Source of the DNA: Dialister sp. UBA734
Lineage (GTDB): Bacteria > Bacillota > Negativicutes > Veillonellales > Dialisteraceae
Length of the DNA: 14,061 nt
NCBI GenBank assembly: GCA_002297935.1
Contig: DBLC01000017.1
Span: 22,990-37,050, forward strand
Reading direction: 5' to 3'
The first letter of the stretch is position 1. The number at the start of each line of letters is the position of its first letter. This document shows positions 1 to 4,904 of the stretch, piece after piece. A program made the position numbers and the translations under genes. Under the pieces are notes generated by a model. It was not told where the DNA came from and did no database searches. It was given only the letters and a program-made list of their open reading frames with translations.

Positions 1-219
1 ATCTCAAAGCAGTAGCGGAAAATGATCTAGCTGAATTATCCCGTTATAGCTCAGCTCAGTTAGAAGGAATCTCGCTGGAGGTTTGAGATTTCTCCACTTT
101 TGTCCAACATGGTACCGAACTACCCTGTGGCGTCATTAAGCACAAATCCCATCGGTCGAAATGACGCTAGTCTTTTATGCCGCTTTATTCATTTGATGAT
201 ATTACAGGAAAAAGCATTA

Positions 220-235
220 TGTTTCACGGGAAACA
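220..235. other. parS-like site (one mismatch)
   Basis: TGTTTCACGGGAAACA differs at one base from the widely conserved ParB-binding site TGTTTCACGTGAAACA. It lies inside an 18-bp ATG...CAT context like the other copies in this window. Binding by ParB/Spo0J is inferred from sequence identity only. Confidence 0.55.
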
Positions 236-272
236 TTTTCAAAGGGTTCTATGTAAGAGAAACAGATTTGTA

Positions 273-448
273 CAGAACCTTCTAATAGCGGTTTATATAC
301 CCCAAGTCACAATCCTATTTCTTGCCAATAGAACTTTATGACAGCAGGGTATGTGCCTAAAGCCACTAACAAATAACGGTCTCCCAGAACCTTATGAGAG
401 CGATTTGTATACCTAAAGTTACAAAAGATTAACGCTCTAACAGAACCT
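273..448. repeat. ~56-bp imperfect tandem repeat, three units plus a partial fourth
   Basis: Units begin with (C/T)AGAAC(C/T)T at 273, 328, 385 and 441, giving spacings of 55, 57 and 56 bp. Within each unit the order is AGAACCTTATGAgAGCG, then TTtGTATaCC, then TAAAGtcAC, with substitutions between copies. The last, partial unit ends about 25 bp before the hydrolase start codon. The array is non-coding and its function is unknown; it could be a decayed repeat or a multi-site regulatory region. Confidence 0.6.
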
Positions 449-473
449 ATTGAATCATTTAGAAAGAAGAATC

Positions 474-1760
474 ATGAAATCAATCAAATACATATTTCCT
501 TTATGGATAGCGTTGTCGCTGCCTTTGGTTTCTTATGGAGCGGAACCGATTGGTTTGGACCATCTGCTTCCACCTAGCGTGTCGCAAGAAGTGGCCCAGG
601 GGCCGCAGTTGGTCCTGCTCACTTGGGCGGACAATCCGGAGTCGGTGCGGTATGAGGTGGAAATATTCCGGGGCCTTCCGGCGGATTTGGATCGCAATAC
701 GCCGGTGGAGAACCCGCTGTATCACAACAAGAAGATTTACACCAACAAAGTGCTGGTGAATTTGTCGGATTTCCAAAACGGAGACAGCGGCATTTTGTAT
801 TGGCGGGTTCGTCCTATCGACGCCGATTGGGAAGGACTGGCGCCGTTTTCCGCGCCTATGGAAGTGCGAAGCACCATGAAGCGGATTGCCAGAAACGCTC
901 CGTATCCCAACGTGTACCGGCCGGGCAATGGGTCCACTTTGCTGTATCCGGTCTATTCCTATGCAGGAAATCCGGGGGCCGTGAAATACGAAGTGGAAGT
1001 GACCAAAGACTATCCGGAAAATCTGGATGATTTCCATCCATCGAAACATCGCGTCTGGAGCCAGGTGACGTCCCTGTCCAATGTGTATGATAGCCAGCCT
1101 AGAATTGGCACGTTCTACTGGCGGGTTCGCGGCATGGATGCTAGCGGCCAGCCGGTGGGCATTTGGAGTTTACCAGAAAAAGTGCGGTCCCATCCGGGGG
1201 AACACTTCGACGTGGGCATCTTCGGCGACAGCATCACCCAGGGCGGCGGCCATCTCTACCATAGCCCAGCCGACATGGCCTATAGTTATATTTCCTACCT
1301 GGACTTTCCGGCGGTCAATATGGGTCGCAGCGGCGACACCACGGAAATGATGGAAGACCGGTTTGACCGAGATGTCCTTCCGTTTCACGTGAAACAATTG
1401 CTTATCATGGGCGGCATCAACGATTTGCGCATGGGGGCCGATCCGGAAAAAGTGATTCACCACTTGGAAAATATCCGAAAGAAATGCATCGCCCACGGCA
1501 TCACGCCGATTCTCATGACCATTGTGCCCATCAATCCGGACAACATTCAAAAATACTACGGCGAAACCACTTACGAAAATTGGCGAGAATCGGTGGACAT
1601 CGTCAACGCCTACATCCGCAGCCTCCCGCACATCGATACCGCTGCCCCCTTCGCCGACTTCGACGTCATGCCCTCCGAACTCGCCATGGACGGCATCCAC
1701 GGCGATTGGAACGCCAAGCAGATGATTGCAGGGGAGATCAATCGGTCGATGGGGAAGTAA
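474..1760 (+). CDS. Secreted SGNH/GDSL-family hydrolase with two N-terminal FnIII-like modules
   Basis: The 428-residue protein starts at ATG 474, preceded by AGAAAGAAGA; an in-frame TTG at 450 lacks a ribosome-binding site. Residues 1-23 form a signal peptide (MKSIKY, hydrophobic core, then YGA before EP), so the product is probably exported. Residues ~44-132 and ~145-237 look like two related beta-sandwich modules, each ending in a YWRVR motif (109-113 and 215-219), as in fibronectin-III-like domains. The catalytic domain has block I GDSIT (nucleophile Ser253), a GRSGDTTEM block II, block III GGIND (Asn316) and block V DGIH (Asp406, His409). This is the complete set expected for SGNH esterases/lipases, which act on acyl esters, often on polysaccharides. 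The exact substrate cannot be told. The gene stands alone, is more GC-rich than its flanks, and contains a near-perfect parS sequence. Confidence 0.88.
   Translation: MKSIKYIFPLWIALSLPLVSYGAEPIGLDHLLPPSVSQEVAQGPQLVLLTWADNPESVRYEVEIFRGLPADLDRNTPVENPLYHNKKIYTNKVLVNLSDFQNGDSGILYWRVRPIDADWEGLAPFSAPMEVRSTMKRIARNAPYPNVYRPGNGSTLLYPVYSYAGNPGAVKYEVEVTKDYPENLDDFHPSKHRVWSQVTSLSNVYDSQPRIGTFYWRVRGMDASGQPVGIWSLPEKVRSHPGEHFDVGIFGDSITQGGGHLYHSPADMAYSYISYLDFPAVNMGRSGDTTEMMEDRFDRDVLPFHVKQLLIMGGINDLRMGADPEKVIHHLENIRKKCIAHGITPILMTIVPINPDNIQKYYGETTYENWRESVDIVNAYIRSLPHIDTAAPFADFDVMPSELAMDGIHGDWNAKQMIAGEINRSMGK
1381..1396. other. parS-like site inside the hydrolase coding sequence (one mismatch)
   Basis: CGTTTCACGTGAAACA differs only at the first base from TGTTTCACGTGAAACA. 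It encodes part of the FHVKQ segment just before the GGIND block, so here the site is constrained by protein sequence as well. It is not part of a palindromic element, unlike most of the other copies. Confidence 0.55.
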
Positions 1761-1785
1761 ACGGCTTGTGACAGTAGGGGCGTTT

Positions 1786-2003
1786 AAAAGGTTATGATTC
1801 TACGGATTTCTTGTGTGAAATAAATCACGTATGCCGCTTAGTCAAAGGTTATAAGGGTTATGAAAAGGTTATGGAGATACCGATATTTCCATAACCTTTT
1901 ATAACCCTTTTTAACCTTGGGACAGGCGGTGTATTTGATTTGTTAGATGCAAGAAATCTGCAGAATCATAACCTTTTTTTTAGCCATGTTTCACGGGAAA
2001 CAT
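1786..2003. repeat. Palindromic element A, right end bounded by a parS-like site
   Basis: The left arm (1786-1813, AAAAGGTTATGATTCT...) is matched by the inverted right arm (1950-1977, ...AGAATCATAACCTTTT). An inner pair of arms made of GGTTAT-type units runs from GTCAAAGGTTATAAGGG to the complementary TATAACCCTTTTTAACC. The right end carries TGTTTCACGGGAAACA (1987-2002). No parS-like site is visible at the left end, which begins 25 bp after the hydrolase stop codon. Transcribed RNA could fold strongly and might end the hydrolase message. Confidence 0.7.
1987..2002. other. parS-like site (one mismatch)
   Basis: TGTTTCACGGGAAACA forms the right end of palindromic element A. Confidence 0.55.
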
Positions 2004-2033
2004 TTGATTAGCGGAATCATTTCTAGCGTCTCG

Positions 2034-2053
2034 GCTCCCCTGCCGGGGGGAGC
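2034..2053. repeat. GC-rich hairpin
   Basis: GCTCCCC (2034-2040) pairs with GGGGAGC (2047-2053) across a 6-nt loop and is followed by CTGCCGAAGGCTGAGAGGG. It resembles the short dispersed GC-rich repeats common between genes in gut Firmicutes. There is no T-tract, so it is not a clear terminator. Confidence 0.35.
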
Positions 2054-2161
2054 TGCCGAAGGCTGAGAGGGCACCTCTAGCGGTATAAAACACCAACGGT
2101 ACGATAATCCGATACGGAACTAACCACGGTTAACGGTTAACAGTAAACGGATGACTGTTTA

Positions 2162-2177
2162 TGTTTTCCGTGAAACA
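2162..2177. other. parS-like site (two mismatches)
   Basis: TGTTTTCCGTGAAACA has two changes from TGTTTCACGTGAAACA. It is not obviously attached to a palindromic element. Confidence 0.4.
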
Positions 2178-2250
2178 TGATTATAATAGGCTGGTGACTC
2201 GTGACTGGGAAAGAATCTCTGGTAAAACAAGTCATCAGTCACCAACTACT

Positions 2251-2384
2251 TGTAAACAACCTGTGCACAACAATGTGATTAACTTGTGAAAAGCTGTGAA
2301 ATACTTGTGAATGAGAGTTGTGTTTTCTTCGATGGTATCGAGTGAATAACCCTGTGATTTATTGTGAAAAAGTTAATCACAAGG
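2251..2384. repeat. Helically phased TGTGA array with an adjacent inverted repeat
   Basis: TGT(G/A)-type motifs start at 2251, 2262, 2274, 2285, 2295, 2306 and 2319, a spacing of 10-13 bp, about one helical turn. Two more start at 2353 and 2363, followed by the inverted copy TTAATCACAA. Individual copies such as TGTGAATGA and TGTGATTAA differ at two positions from the DnaA-box complement TGTGGATAA. This may be an iteron-like or decayed DnaA-box cluster; no replication gene is nearby. Confidence 0.4.
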
Positions 2385-2390
2385 GAGAAA

Positions 2391-2420
2391 GGTTTCTCAG
2401 GTTTCTCAGGTTCCTCGAAT
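2391..2420. repeat. 9-bp TTTCTCAGG-type tandem repeat
   Basis: GGTTTCTCA, GGTTTCTCA and GGTTCCTCG follow each other directly and end in GAATGTGCT. Related arrays lie at 7824-7870, 7909-7949 (inverted) and 13929-13970. Confidence 0.55.
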
Positions 2421-2515
2421 GTGCTGATTCATGCTACTATCCAATGATGTATTTTTAGAAATGGATGTAACGTAAGAGGACTTTAATCATTTACAATTTA
2501 CGGGATGTTTTATAA

Positions 2516-2588
2516 CCAATACAAAAGACCTTGGGTCATCACTCCCAAGGTCTTTTGTATTGGTGTTTTTTGTGCCACCGTGAATTCT
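2516..2588 (-). ncRNA. Apparently orphan antitoxin-like antisense RNA
   Basis: On the minus strand a strong promoter (TTGACT, 16-bp spacer, TACAAT) starts a ~73-nt RNA. Its 5' part has GGTGGCACAAAAAACACC, and it ends in a perfect 20-bp hairpin (2516-2535 with 2544-2563, loop TCATCACT on the plus strand). Layout, promoter spacing, the GGTGGCA...CACC segment and the GGGAGTGATGACCC loop region match the antitoxin RNA at 4342-4408. The stems differ by compensating changes (CTTGGG/CCCAAG here, CATGGG/CCCATG there). No toxin-like start region matching this RNA is seen upstream on the plus strand, so the partner may be lost or lie elsewhere. Confidence 0.6.
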
Positions 2589-2594
2589 ATTTGC

Positions 2595-2622
2595 ATTGTA
2601 CCATTCCCTAGAAAGAAGTCAA
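2595..2622 (-). promoter_or_regulatory. Promoter of the orphan antisense RNA
   Basis: Read on the minus strand: -35 TTGACT (2622-2617), 16-bp spacer, -10 TACAAT (2600-2595). The distance to the conserved GGTGGCA segment is identical to that in the second copy at 4415-4442. Confidence 0.7.
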
Positions 2623-2660
2623 TACAAATTGTACTGAAAAAAGAATGTTTTCCTTTGAAA

Positions 2661-2780
2661 GCAGTATTTCCATAACCCTTTATACCCCTTTCAACCTTGT
2701 GACAGGAGATAGCAGAAAATGTTTTACAGAAGAAATCAGCAGAATAATAACCTTTTTCATCAATGTTTCACGTGAAACAT
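2661..2780. repeat. Half palindromic element B with a perfect parS at its right end
   Basis: Only the right half is present: TTCCATAACCC..., CAACCTTGTGACAGG..., AGAAGAAATCAGCAGAATAATAACC, then a parS site. The matching left arm is absent; the sequence runs instead into the orphan antisense-RNA region. A truncated member of the element family seen complete at 4552-4774. Confidence 0.65.
2764..2779. other. parS site (perfect match)
   Basis: TGTTTCACGTGAAACA matches the known ParB/Spo0J-binding 16-mer exactly and is fully palindromic. Confidence 0.7.
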
Positions 2781-2854
2781 AATATTACCGGAAAAAGATT
2801 TCCTAATCCCCAGAGCCTAGCTACTAACCCCAAGTCACCAGTCACCAGTTACCT

Positions 2855-3634
2855 TTACCCCAATGCCACATCCAGTGCCATCATGATCATAAAACCAATG
2901 GCGAAGCAGATGACGCCTACGTCGGAGTGTTCTCCTGCTGACATTTCTGGAATCAATTCTTCTACCACCACATAGAGCATGGCACCGGCAGCAAAGGAAA
3001 GCAGGTAGGGCATCATGGGCACCACCATAGCAGTGAGCATGATGGTCAGTACCCCGCCGATGGGTTCTACTACACCGGACAGGACGCCGCCTACGAAGGA
3101 TTTGAAACTTCCCATGCCTGCCGATTTAAGCGGCATGGAAATAATAGCGCCTTCCGGAAAATTCTGAATGGCAATCCCAATAGAAAGGGCCATAGCCGCA
3201 GCGGCGGTGATATCTCCATGACCCACCAGGAAGCCTGCATAGACCACGCCCACTGCCATACCTTCCGGGATGTTGTGCAGTGTCACTGCCAAGACCAACA
3301 TGGTGGTTCGTTGTAAATGACTATGCGGTCCTTCTGCTTTGTCGGCATTCATATGCAAGTGAGGAATTAAGTGATCCAACAAAAGCAGAAACGCCATGCC
3401 GACGCCAAAACCAATGACACTGGGCAGAAAGGCCCATTTCCCCAATGACGCCGATTCATCCAAGGCGGGAATGAGCAAACTCCAAATGGAAGCGGCTACC
3501 ATGACGCCTGACGCAAACCCCGTGAGCCCGCGCTGCACCGTGCGATTCATCTCGCCCCGCATAAAGAACACGCAAGCCGCCCCTAATGATGTACCGAGAA
3601 AAGGGATGAAAAGTCCCCAAAATATATCTGCCAT
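2855..3634 (-). CDS. ZIP-family divalent metal transporter (GufA/ZupT-like)
   Basis: This 259-residue inner-membrane protein imports divalent metals such as Zn, Fe or Mn into the cytoplasm. It shows about eight hydrophobic segments and the two family metal-site motifs: HNIPEG in TM4 (His120-Gly125) and NFPEG in TM5 (Asn158-Gly162). A His-rich cytoplasmic loop precedes TM4 (His88, 92, 94, 104, 106), and EELIPE follows at 225-230. Length and motif order fit a full-length bacterial ZIP. The start is set by AAGGAGGT (3645-3638) just upstream of the ATG. It is a single-gene unit with its own promoter and a Fur-like operator over the start site, which suggests iron- or manganese-responsive control. 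The metal preference cannot be read from the sequence. Confidence 0.9.
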   Translation of the reverse strand: MADIFWGLFIPFLGTSLGAACVFFMRGEMNRTVQRGLTGFASGVMVAASIWSLLIPALDESASLGKWAFLPSVIGFGVGMAFLLLLDHLIPHLHMNADKAEGPHSHLQRTTMLVLAVTLHNIPEGMAVGVVYAGFLVGHGDITAAAAMALSIGIAIQNFPEGAIISMPLKSAGMGSFKSFVGGVLSGVVEPIGGVLTIMLTAMVVPMMPYLLSFAAGAMLYVVVEELIPEMSAGEHSDVGVICFAIGFMIMMALDVALG

Positions 3635-3645
3635 AAGACCTCCTT

Positions 3646-3664
3646 ATTGAAAATTATTTTCAAT
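3646..3664. promoter_or_regulatory. Fur-like operator (perfect 9-1-9 palindrome)
   Basis: ATTGAAAATTATTTTCAAT is a perfect 9-1-9 palindrome. Its core TGAAAATTATTTTCA matches the Fur 7-1-7 consensus TGATAATNATTATCA at 6 of 7 positions in each arm. It covers the predicted transcription start and lies just before the ribosome-binding site, where a bound repressor would block expression. Fur is the best guess; Zur, PerR or another Fur-family protein is possible. Confidence 0.65.
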
Positions 3665-3667
3665 TTA

Positions 3668-3696
3668 TTTATACATCCTGGCGCATTAAATGTCAA
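3668..3696 (-). promoter_or_regulatory. Sigma-A-type promoter of the ZIP gene
   Basis: On the minus strand: -35 TTGACA (3696-3691), 17-bp spacer, -10 TATAAA (3673-3668). The predicted start is near 3661, within the Fur-like palindrome. Confidence 0.8.
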
Positions 3697-3707
3697 ATGA
3701 ATTTGGT

Positions 3708-3728
3708 AACGGATAACGGATAACGAGT
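3708..3728. repeat. Short heptad tandem repeat (GGATAAC)
   Basis: GGTAAC, GGATAAC, GGATAAC and GAG follow each other just before the parS-like left end of element C. It is one of several unrelated 7-bp arrays in this window. Confidence 0.45.
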
Positions 3729-3730
3729 CA

Positions 3731-3746
3731 TGTTTCCCGTGAAACA
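3731..3746. other. parS-like site (one mismatch)
   Basis: TGTTTCCCGTGAAACA differs from the parS consensus at one central base and forms the left end of element C. Confidence 0.55.
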
Positions 3747-3957
3747 TTTGGATAAAAGGGTATGATTCTGCTGATTTCTTCTGTGAAACATGTCCTGTTA
3801 TCGCCAGTGACAGGGTTAAAAAGGTTATAAAGGGTTATGAGAATACCGTTTCTCCTATAAACCTTTATAACCCTTATAACCTTGTCGCCTACCGGAAAAC
3901 TGCTATGTTAGAAGTGGAAATCAGCAAAATAATAACCTTTAGACTCATGTTTCATGA
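3731..3957. repeat. Palindromic element C, parS-like left end
   Basis: The left end TGTTTCCCGTGAAACA is followed by GGGTATGATTCTGCTGATTTCTTCTG, then the arms GGTTAAAAAGGTTATAAAGG and CCTTTATAACCCTTATAACC around a short centre, then GAAGTGGAAATCAGCAAAATAATAACC. The right end keeps only TGTTTCATGA of the parS motif (3948-3957). It is close in sequence to element D. Confidence 0.7.
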
Positions 3958-3978
3958 GGAGTAAAATGTGAAATAGGA

Positions 3979-4098
3979 TTGATTTTGAGAGACGGTCATA
4001 CTAAAATACAAATAGTAAAGAAGTTAGAAAGGCCATGAGGCACAAAAGAACGAACCCCTAGAAGATGTGCGAAATCTTCTAGGGGTTCTTCTTGTTTA
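3979..4098 (+). ncRNA. Candidate small RNA (promoter plus strong hairpin)
   Basis: A promoter-like TTGATT (3979-3984), 17-bp spacer and TAAAAT (4002-4007) would start a transcript near 4014. It would end at a perfect 15-bp hairpin, GAACCCCTAGAAGAT (4052-4066) with its complement (4074-4088), followed by TTCTTGTTT. No reading frame of note lies between. The U-tract is weak, so the hairpin may simply insulate the toxin-antitoxin locus that follows. Confidence 0.3.
4052..4098. terminator. Possible bidirectional terminator hairpin
   Basis: A 15-bp perfect stem (4052-4066 / 4074-4088) with a 7-nt loop lies directly before the toxin gene's promoter. It is T-rich downstream and A-rich upstream. Confidence 0.5.
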
Positions 4099-4119
4099 AT
4101 TATCAGCAGTTGTATACCA

Positions 4120-4147
4120 TTGGAAAAATATTTTAATATGATATGCT
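4120..4147 (+). promoter_or_regulatory. Candidate promoter of the toxin mRNA
   Basis: TTGGAA (4120-4125), 16-bp spacer, TATGCT (4142-4147). The predicted start near 4154 would give a ~48-nt leader before the toxin ATG. A competing choice, TTGTAT at 4110-4115 with TTAATA/TAATAT near 4133, is also possible. Confidence 0.4.
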
Positions 4148-4190
4148 ACATAAGCCACGGCCTTCATCAAGCCAATTTGGCAGGAGGGGA

Positions 4191-4209
4191 GGTGCTTATG
4201 TATGCTACC
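4191..4209 (+). repeat. Direct repeat copy 1 over the toxin translation start
   Basis: GGTGCTTATGTATGCTACC overlaps the end of the ribosome-binding site and the start codon. Copy 2 (4382-4399, GGTGCTATGTATGCCACC) differs only by one missing T and one T-to-C change. The antisense RNA transcribed through copy 2 could pair with copy 1 along 18 bp, with one bulged U and one G-U pair. Confidence 0.75.
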
Positions 4210-4297
4210 TCGCGATTTTCTACTTCAGTTATTTATCAGTGCCTTGGGAAGTTTCATTGCCAGCCTGATATTACAAGTGCTAGTGCAGTATGTGTAG
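4202..4297 (+). CDS. Small hydrophobic type I toxin-like peptide (31 aa)
   Basis: The peptide begins MLPRDFLLQLF and ends ILQVLVQYV. Residues ~6-28 are almost entirely hydrophobic and form one predicted membrane span, as in Fst/Ldr-type toxins that insert into the host's own inner membrane. The start is set by GGAGGTG (4188-4194) seven bases upstream of ATG 4202; an overlapping ATG at 4198 is only three bases from the same ribosome-binding site and opens a 39-codon hydrophilic frame. The start region (4191-4209) is repeated at 4382-4399, from which a convergent antisense RNA is predicted. This is the arrangement of the pAD1 par/Fst type I system. The peptide has no obvious sequence match to known toxins that I can recall, so the call rests on architecture. 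An alternative is a leader or small membrane protein. Confidence 0.6.
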   Translation: MLPRDFLLQLFISALGSFIASLILQVLVQYV

Positions 4298-4341
4298 AAC
4301 TGCAACGTGGCAACTAGCTCAATGCGTCTCATCAGCGCAAG

Positions 4342-4377
4342 CAAAAAGTCATGGGTCATCACTCCCATGACTTTTTG
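4342..4377. terminator. Shared bidirectional terminator of toxin mRNA and antitoxin RNA
   Basis: CAAAAAGTCATGGG (4342-4355) and CCCATGACTTTTTG (4364-4377) form a perfect 14-bp stem with an 8-nt loop. An A-tract on one side and a T-tract on the other let it act on both strands. Confidence 0.8.
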
Positions 4378-4381
4378 TATT

Positions 4382-4399
4382 GGTGCTATGTATGCCACC
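4382..4399 (+). repeat. Direct repeat copy 2, inside the antitoxin RNA gene
   Basis: GGTGCTATGTATGCCACC lies in the 5' part of the minus-strand antisense RNA. Its RNA reads GGUGGCAUACAUAGCACC, which can fold into a short hairpin exposing AUACAU, complementary to the AUGUAU of the toxin start region. Confidence 0.75.
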
Positions 4400-4414
4400 G
4401 CAATTTCTATTTAA

Positions 4415-4442
4415 ATTTTATCATTTTTGTTGTAAAAGTCAA
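4415..4442 (-). promoter_or_regulatory. Promoter of the antitoxin RNA
   Basis: On the minus strand: TTGACT (4442-4437), 16-bp spacer, TAAAAT (4420-4415). The geometry is identical to the promoter of the paralogous RNA at 2595-2622, and it looks stronger than the toxin promoter, as expected for an unstable antitoxin RNA. Confidence 0.7.
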
Positions 4443-4551
4443 CCTATATGAAATGATTTTATTTTGTTATCTTCATCGACCATACTATCTGATGACTGGT
4501 AGACTCGTGATTGGGAATTAGGGATTAGGACATCTTTTTTCGCTAGAGTTA

Positions 4552-4567
4552 TGTTTCACGTGAAACA
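4552..4567. other. parS site (perfect match)
   Basis: TGTTTCACGTGAAACA at the left end of element D. Confidence 0.7.
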
Positions 4568-4758
4568 TTTGAATAAAAGGGTATGATTCTGCTGATTTCT
4601 TCTGTGAAACATGTCCTGTTATCGCTAGTGACAAGGTTAAAAGGGTTATGGGAATACCGTTTTTCCCATAACCCTTTATAACCCTTTTAACCTTGTCTTC
4701 TACAAAATCACTTCTATGTTAGAAGTGGAAATCAGCAGAATAATAACCCATAGAATCA

Positions 4759-4774
4759 CGTTTCCCGTGAAACA
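4759..4774. other. parS-like site (two mismatches)
   Basis: CGTTTCCCGTGAAACA at the right end of element D; identical to the right-end site of element F. Confidence 0.5.
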
Positions 4775-4844
4775 TGACTCTATCGTTTTTCCTAAAGTGA
4801 CCAATATTCGATTCTAAAAATTATATAAAATCCCCATTTTCCTC

Positions 4845-4873
4845 TTGCAAAATGGGAGCCATGGTTTTATAAT
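4845..4873 (+). promoter_or_regulatory. Promoter of the glycine riboswitch 1 / symporter 1 transcript
   Basis: TTGCAA (4845-4850), 17-bp spacer, TATAAT (4868-4873). The predicted start near 4880 lies 25 nt before the first riboswitch helix. Confidence 0.75.
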
Positions 4874-4904
4874 GCAAACATCAAATTCATATTGGTGGAT
4901 GAAG

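Larger units (their letters stand above)
1..473. other. Non-coding region upstream of the SGNH hydrolase
   Basis: I see no credible gene here. The region holds a short inverted pair (ATCTCAAA at 1-8 and TTTGAGAT at 82-89), a parS-like site at 220-235 and the ~56-bp tandem repeat at 273-448. No strong sigma-A promoter is evident directly upstream of 474. A 61-codon reading frame at 100-285 would need a TTG start without a ribosome-binding site and runs across the parS-like site, so it is not called. Confidence 0.5.
1761..2515. other. Non-coding, repeat-rich gap after the hydrolase
   Basis: No gene is supported. In order the region holds element A (1786-2003), the GC-rich hairpin (2034-2053), GGTTAAC heptads (2128-2148), a degenerate parS-like site (2162-2177), GTGACTG heptads (~2193-2206), helically spaced TGTGA motifs (2251-2322 and 2353-2368) and a 9-bp TTTCTCAGG-type tandem repeat (2391-2420). 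Confidence 0.5.
4342..4408 (-). ncRNA. Antitoxin RNA of the type I toxin-antitoxin locus
   Basis: Starting near 4408 from a strong minus-strand promoter, this ~67-nt RNA contains the complement of direct repeat 2 followed by a terminator hairpin shared with the toxin mRNA. Size and layout match RNA II of the Fst system. Pairing with the toxin mRNA can occur at the shared terminator (fully complementary, loop ATCA/TGAT) and at the start-codon repeat, which would block translation. A paralogous RNA lies at 2516-2588. Confidence 0.65.
4552..4774. repeat. Palindromic element D, bounded by parS sites on both ends
   Basis: This is the most complete copy. The left end is a perfect parS (4552-4567) and the right end CGTTTCCCGTGAAACA (4759-4774). 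Outer arms GGGTATGATTCTGCTGATTTC and GAAATCAGCAGAATAATAACCC are inverted. Inner arms AAGGTTAAAAGGGTTATGGG and CCCATAACC...TTTTAACCTT are also inverted. The similarity continues outward past the parS sites (CGCTAGAGTTATG on the left, CATGACTCTATCG on the right), so the true element is ~255 bp. There is no coding capacity, as in a MITE or REP-type element. Confidence 0.75.

Noticed and set aside
100..285. 61-codon open frame on the plus strand
   Set aside because: It would need a TTG start without a ribosome-binding site, crosses a parS-like site, and the product has no recognisable features.
2363..2381. CRP-type site (TGTGA...TCACA)
   Set aside because: The half-sites are separated by 9 bp rather than the required 6, and the site belongs to the phased TGTGA array with no gene downstream.
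2763..2975. 70-codon plus-strand frame beginning in the parS site
   Set aside because: It starts within the parS palindrome and runs antisense into the well-supported ZIP gene.
4120..4317. 65-codon frame overlapping the toxin locus
   Set aside because: It starts with TTG at the -35 region of the candidate toxin promoter. Its internal ATG (4198) is only three bases from the ribosome-binding site. The overlapping 31-codon hydrophobic frame fits the ribosome-binding site and the antisense architecture better.
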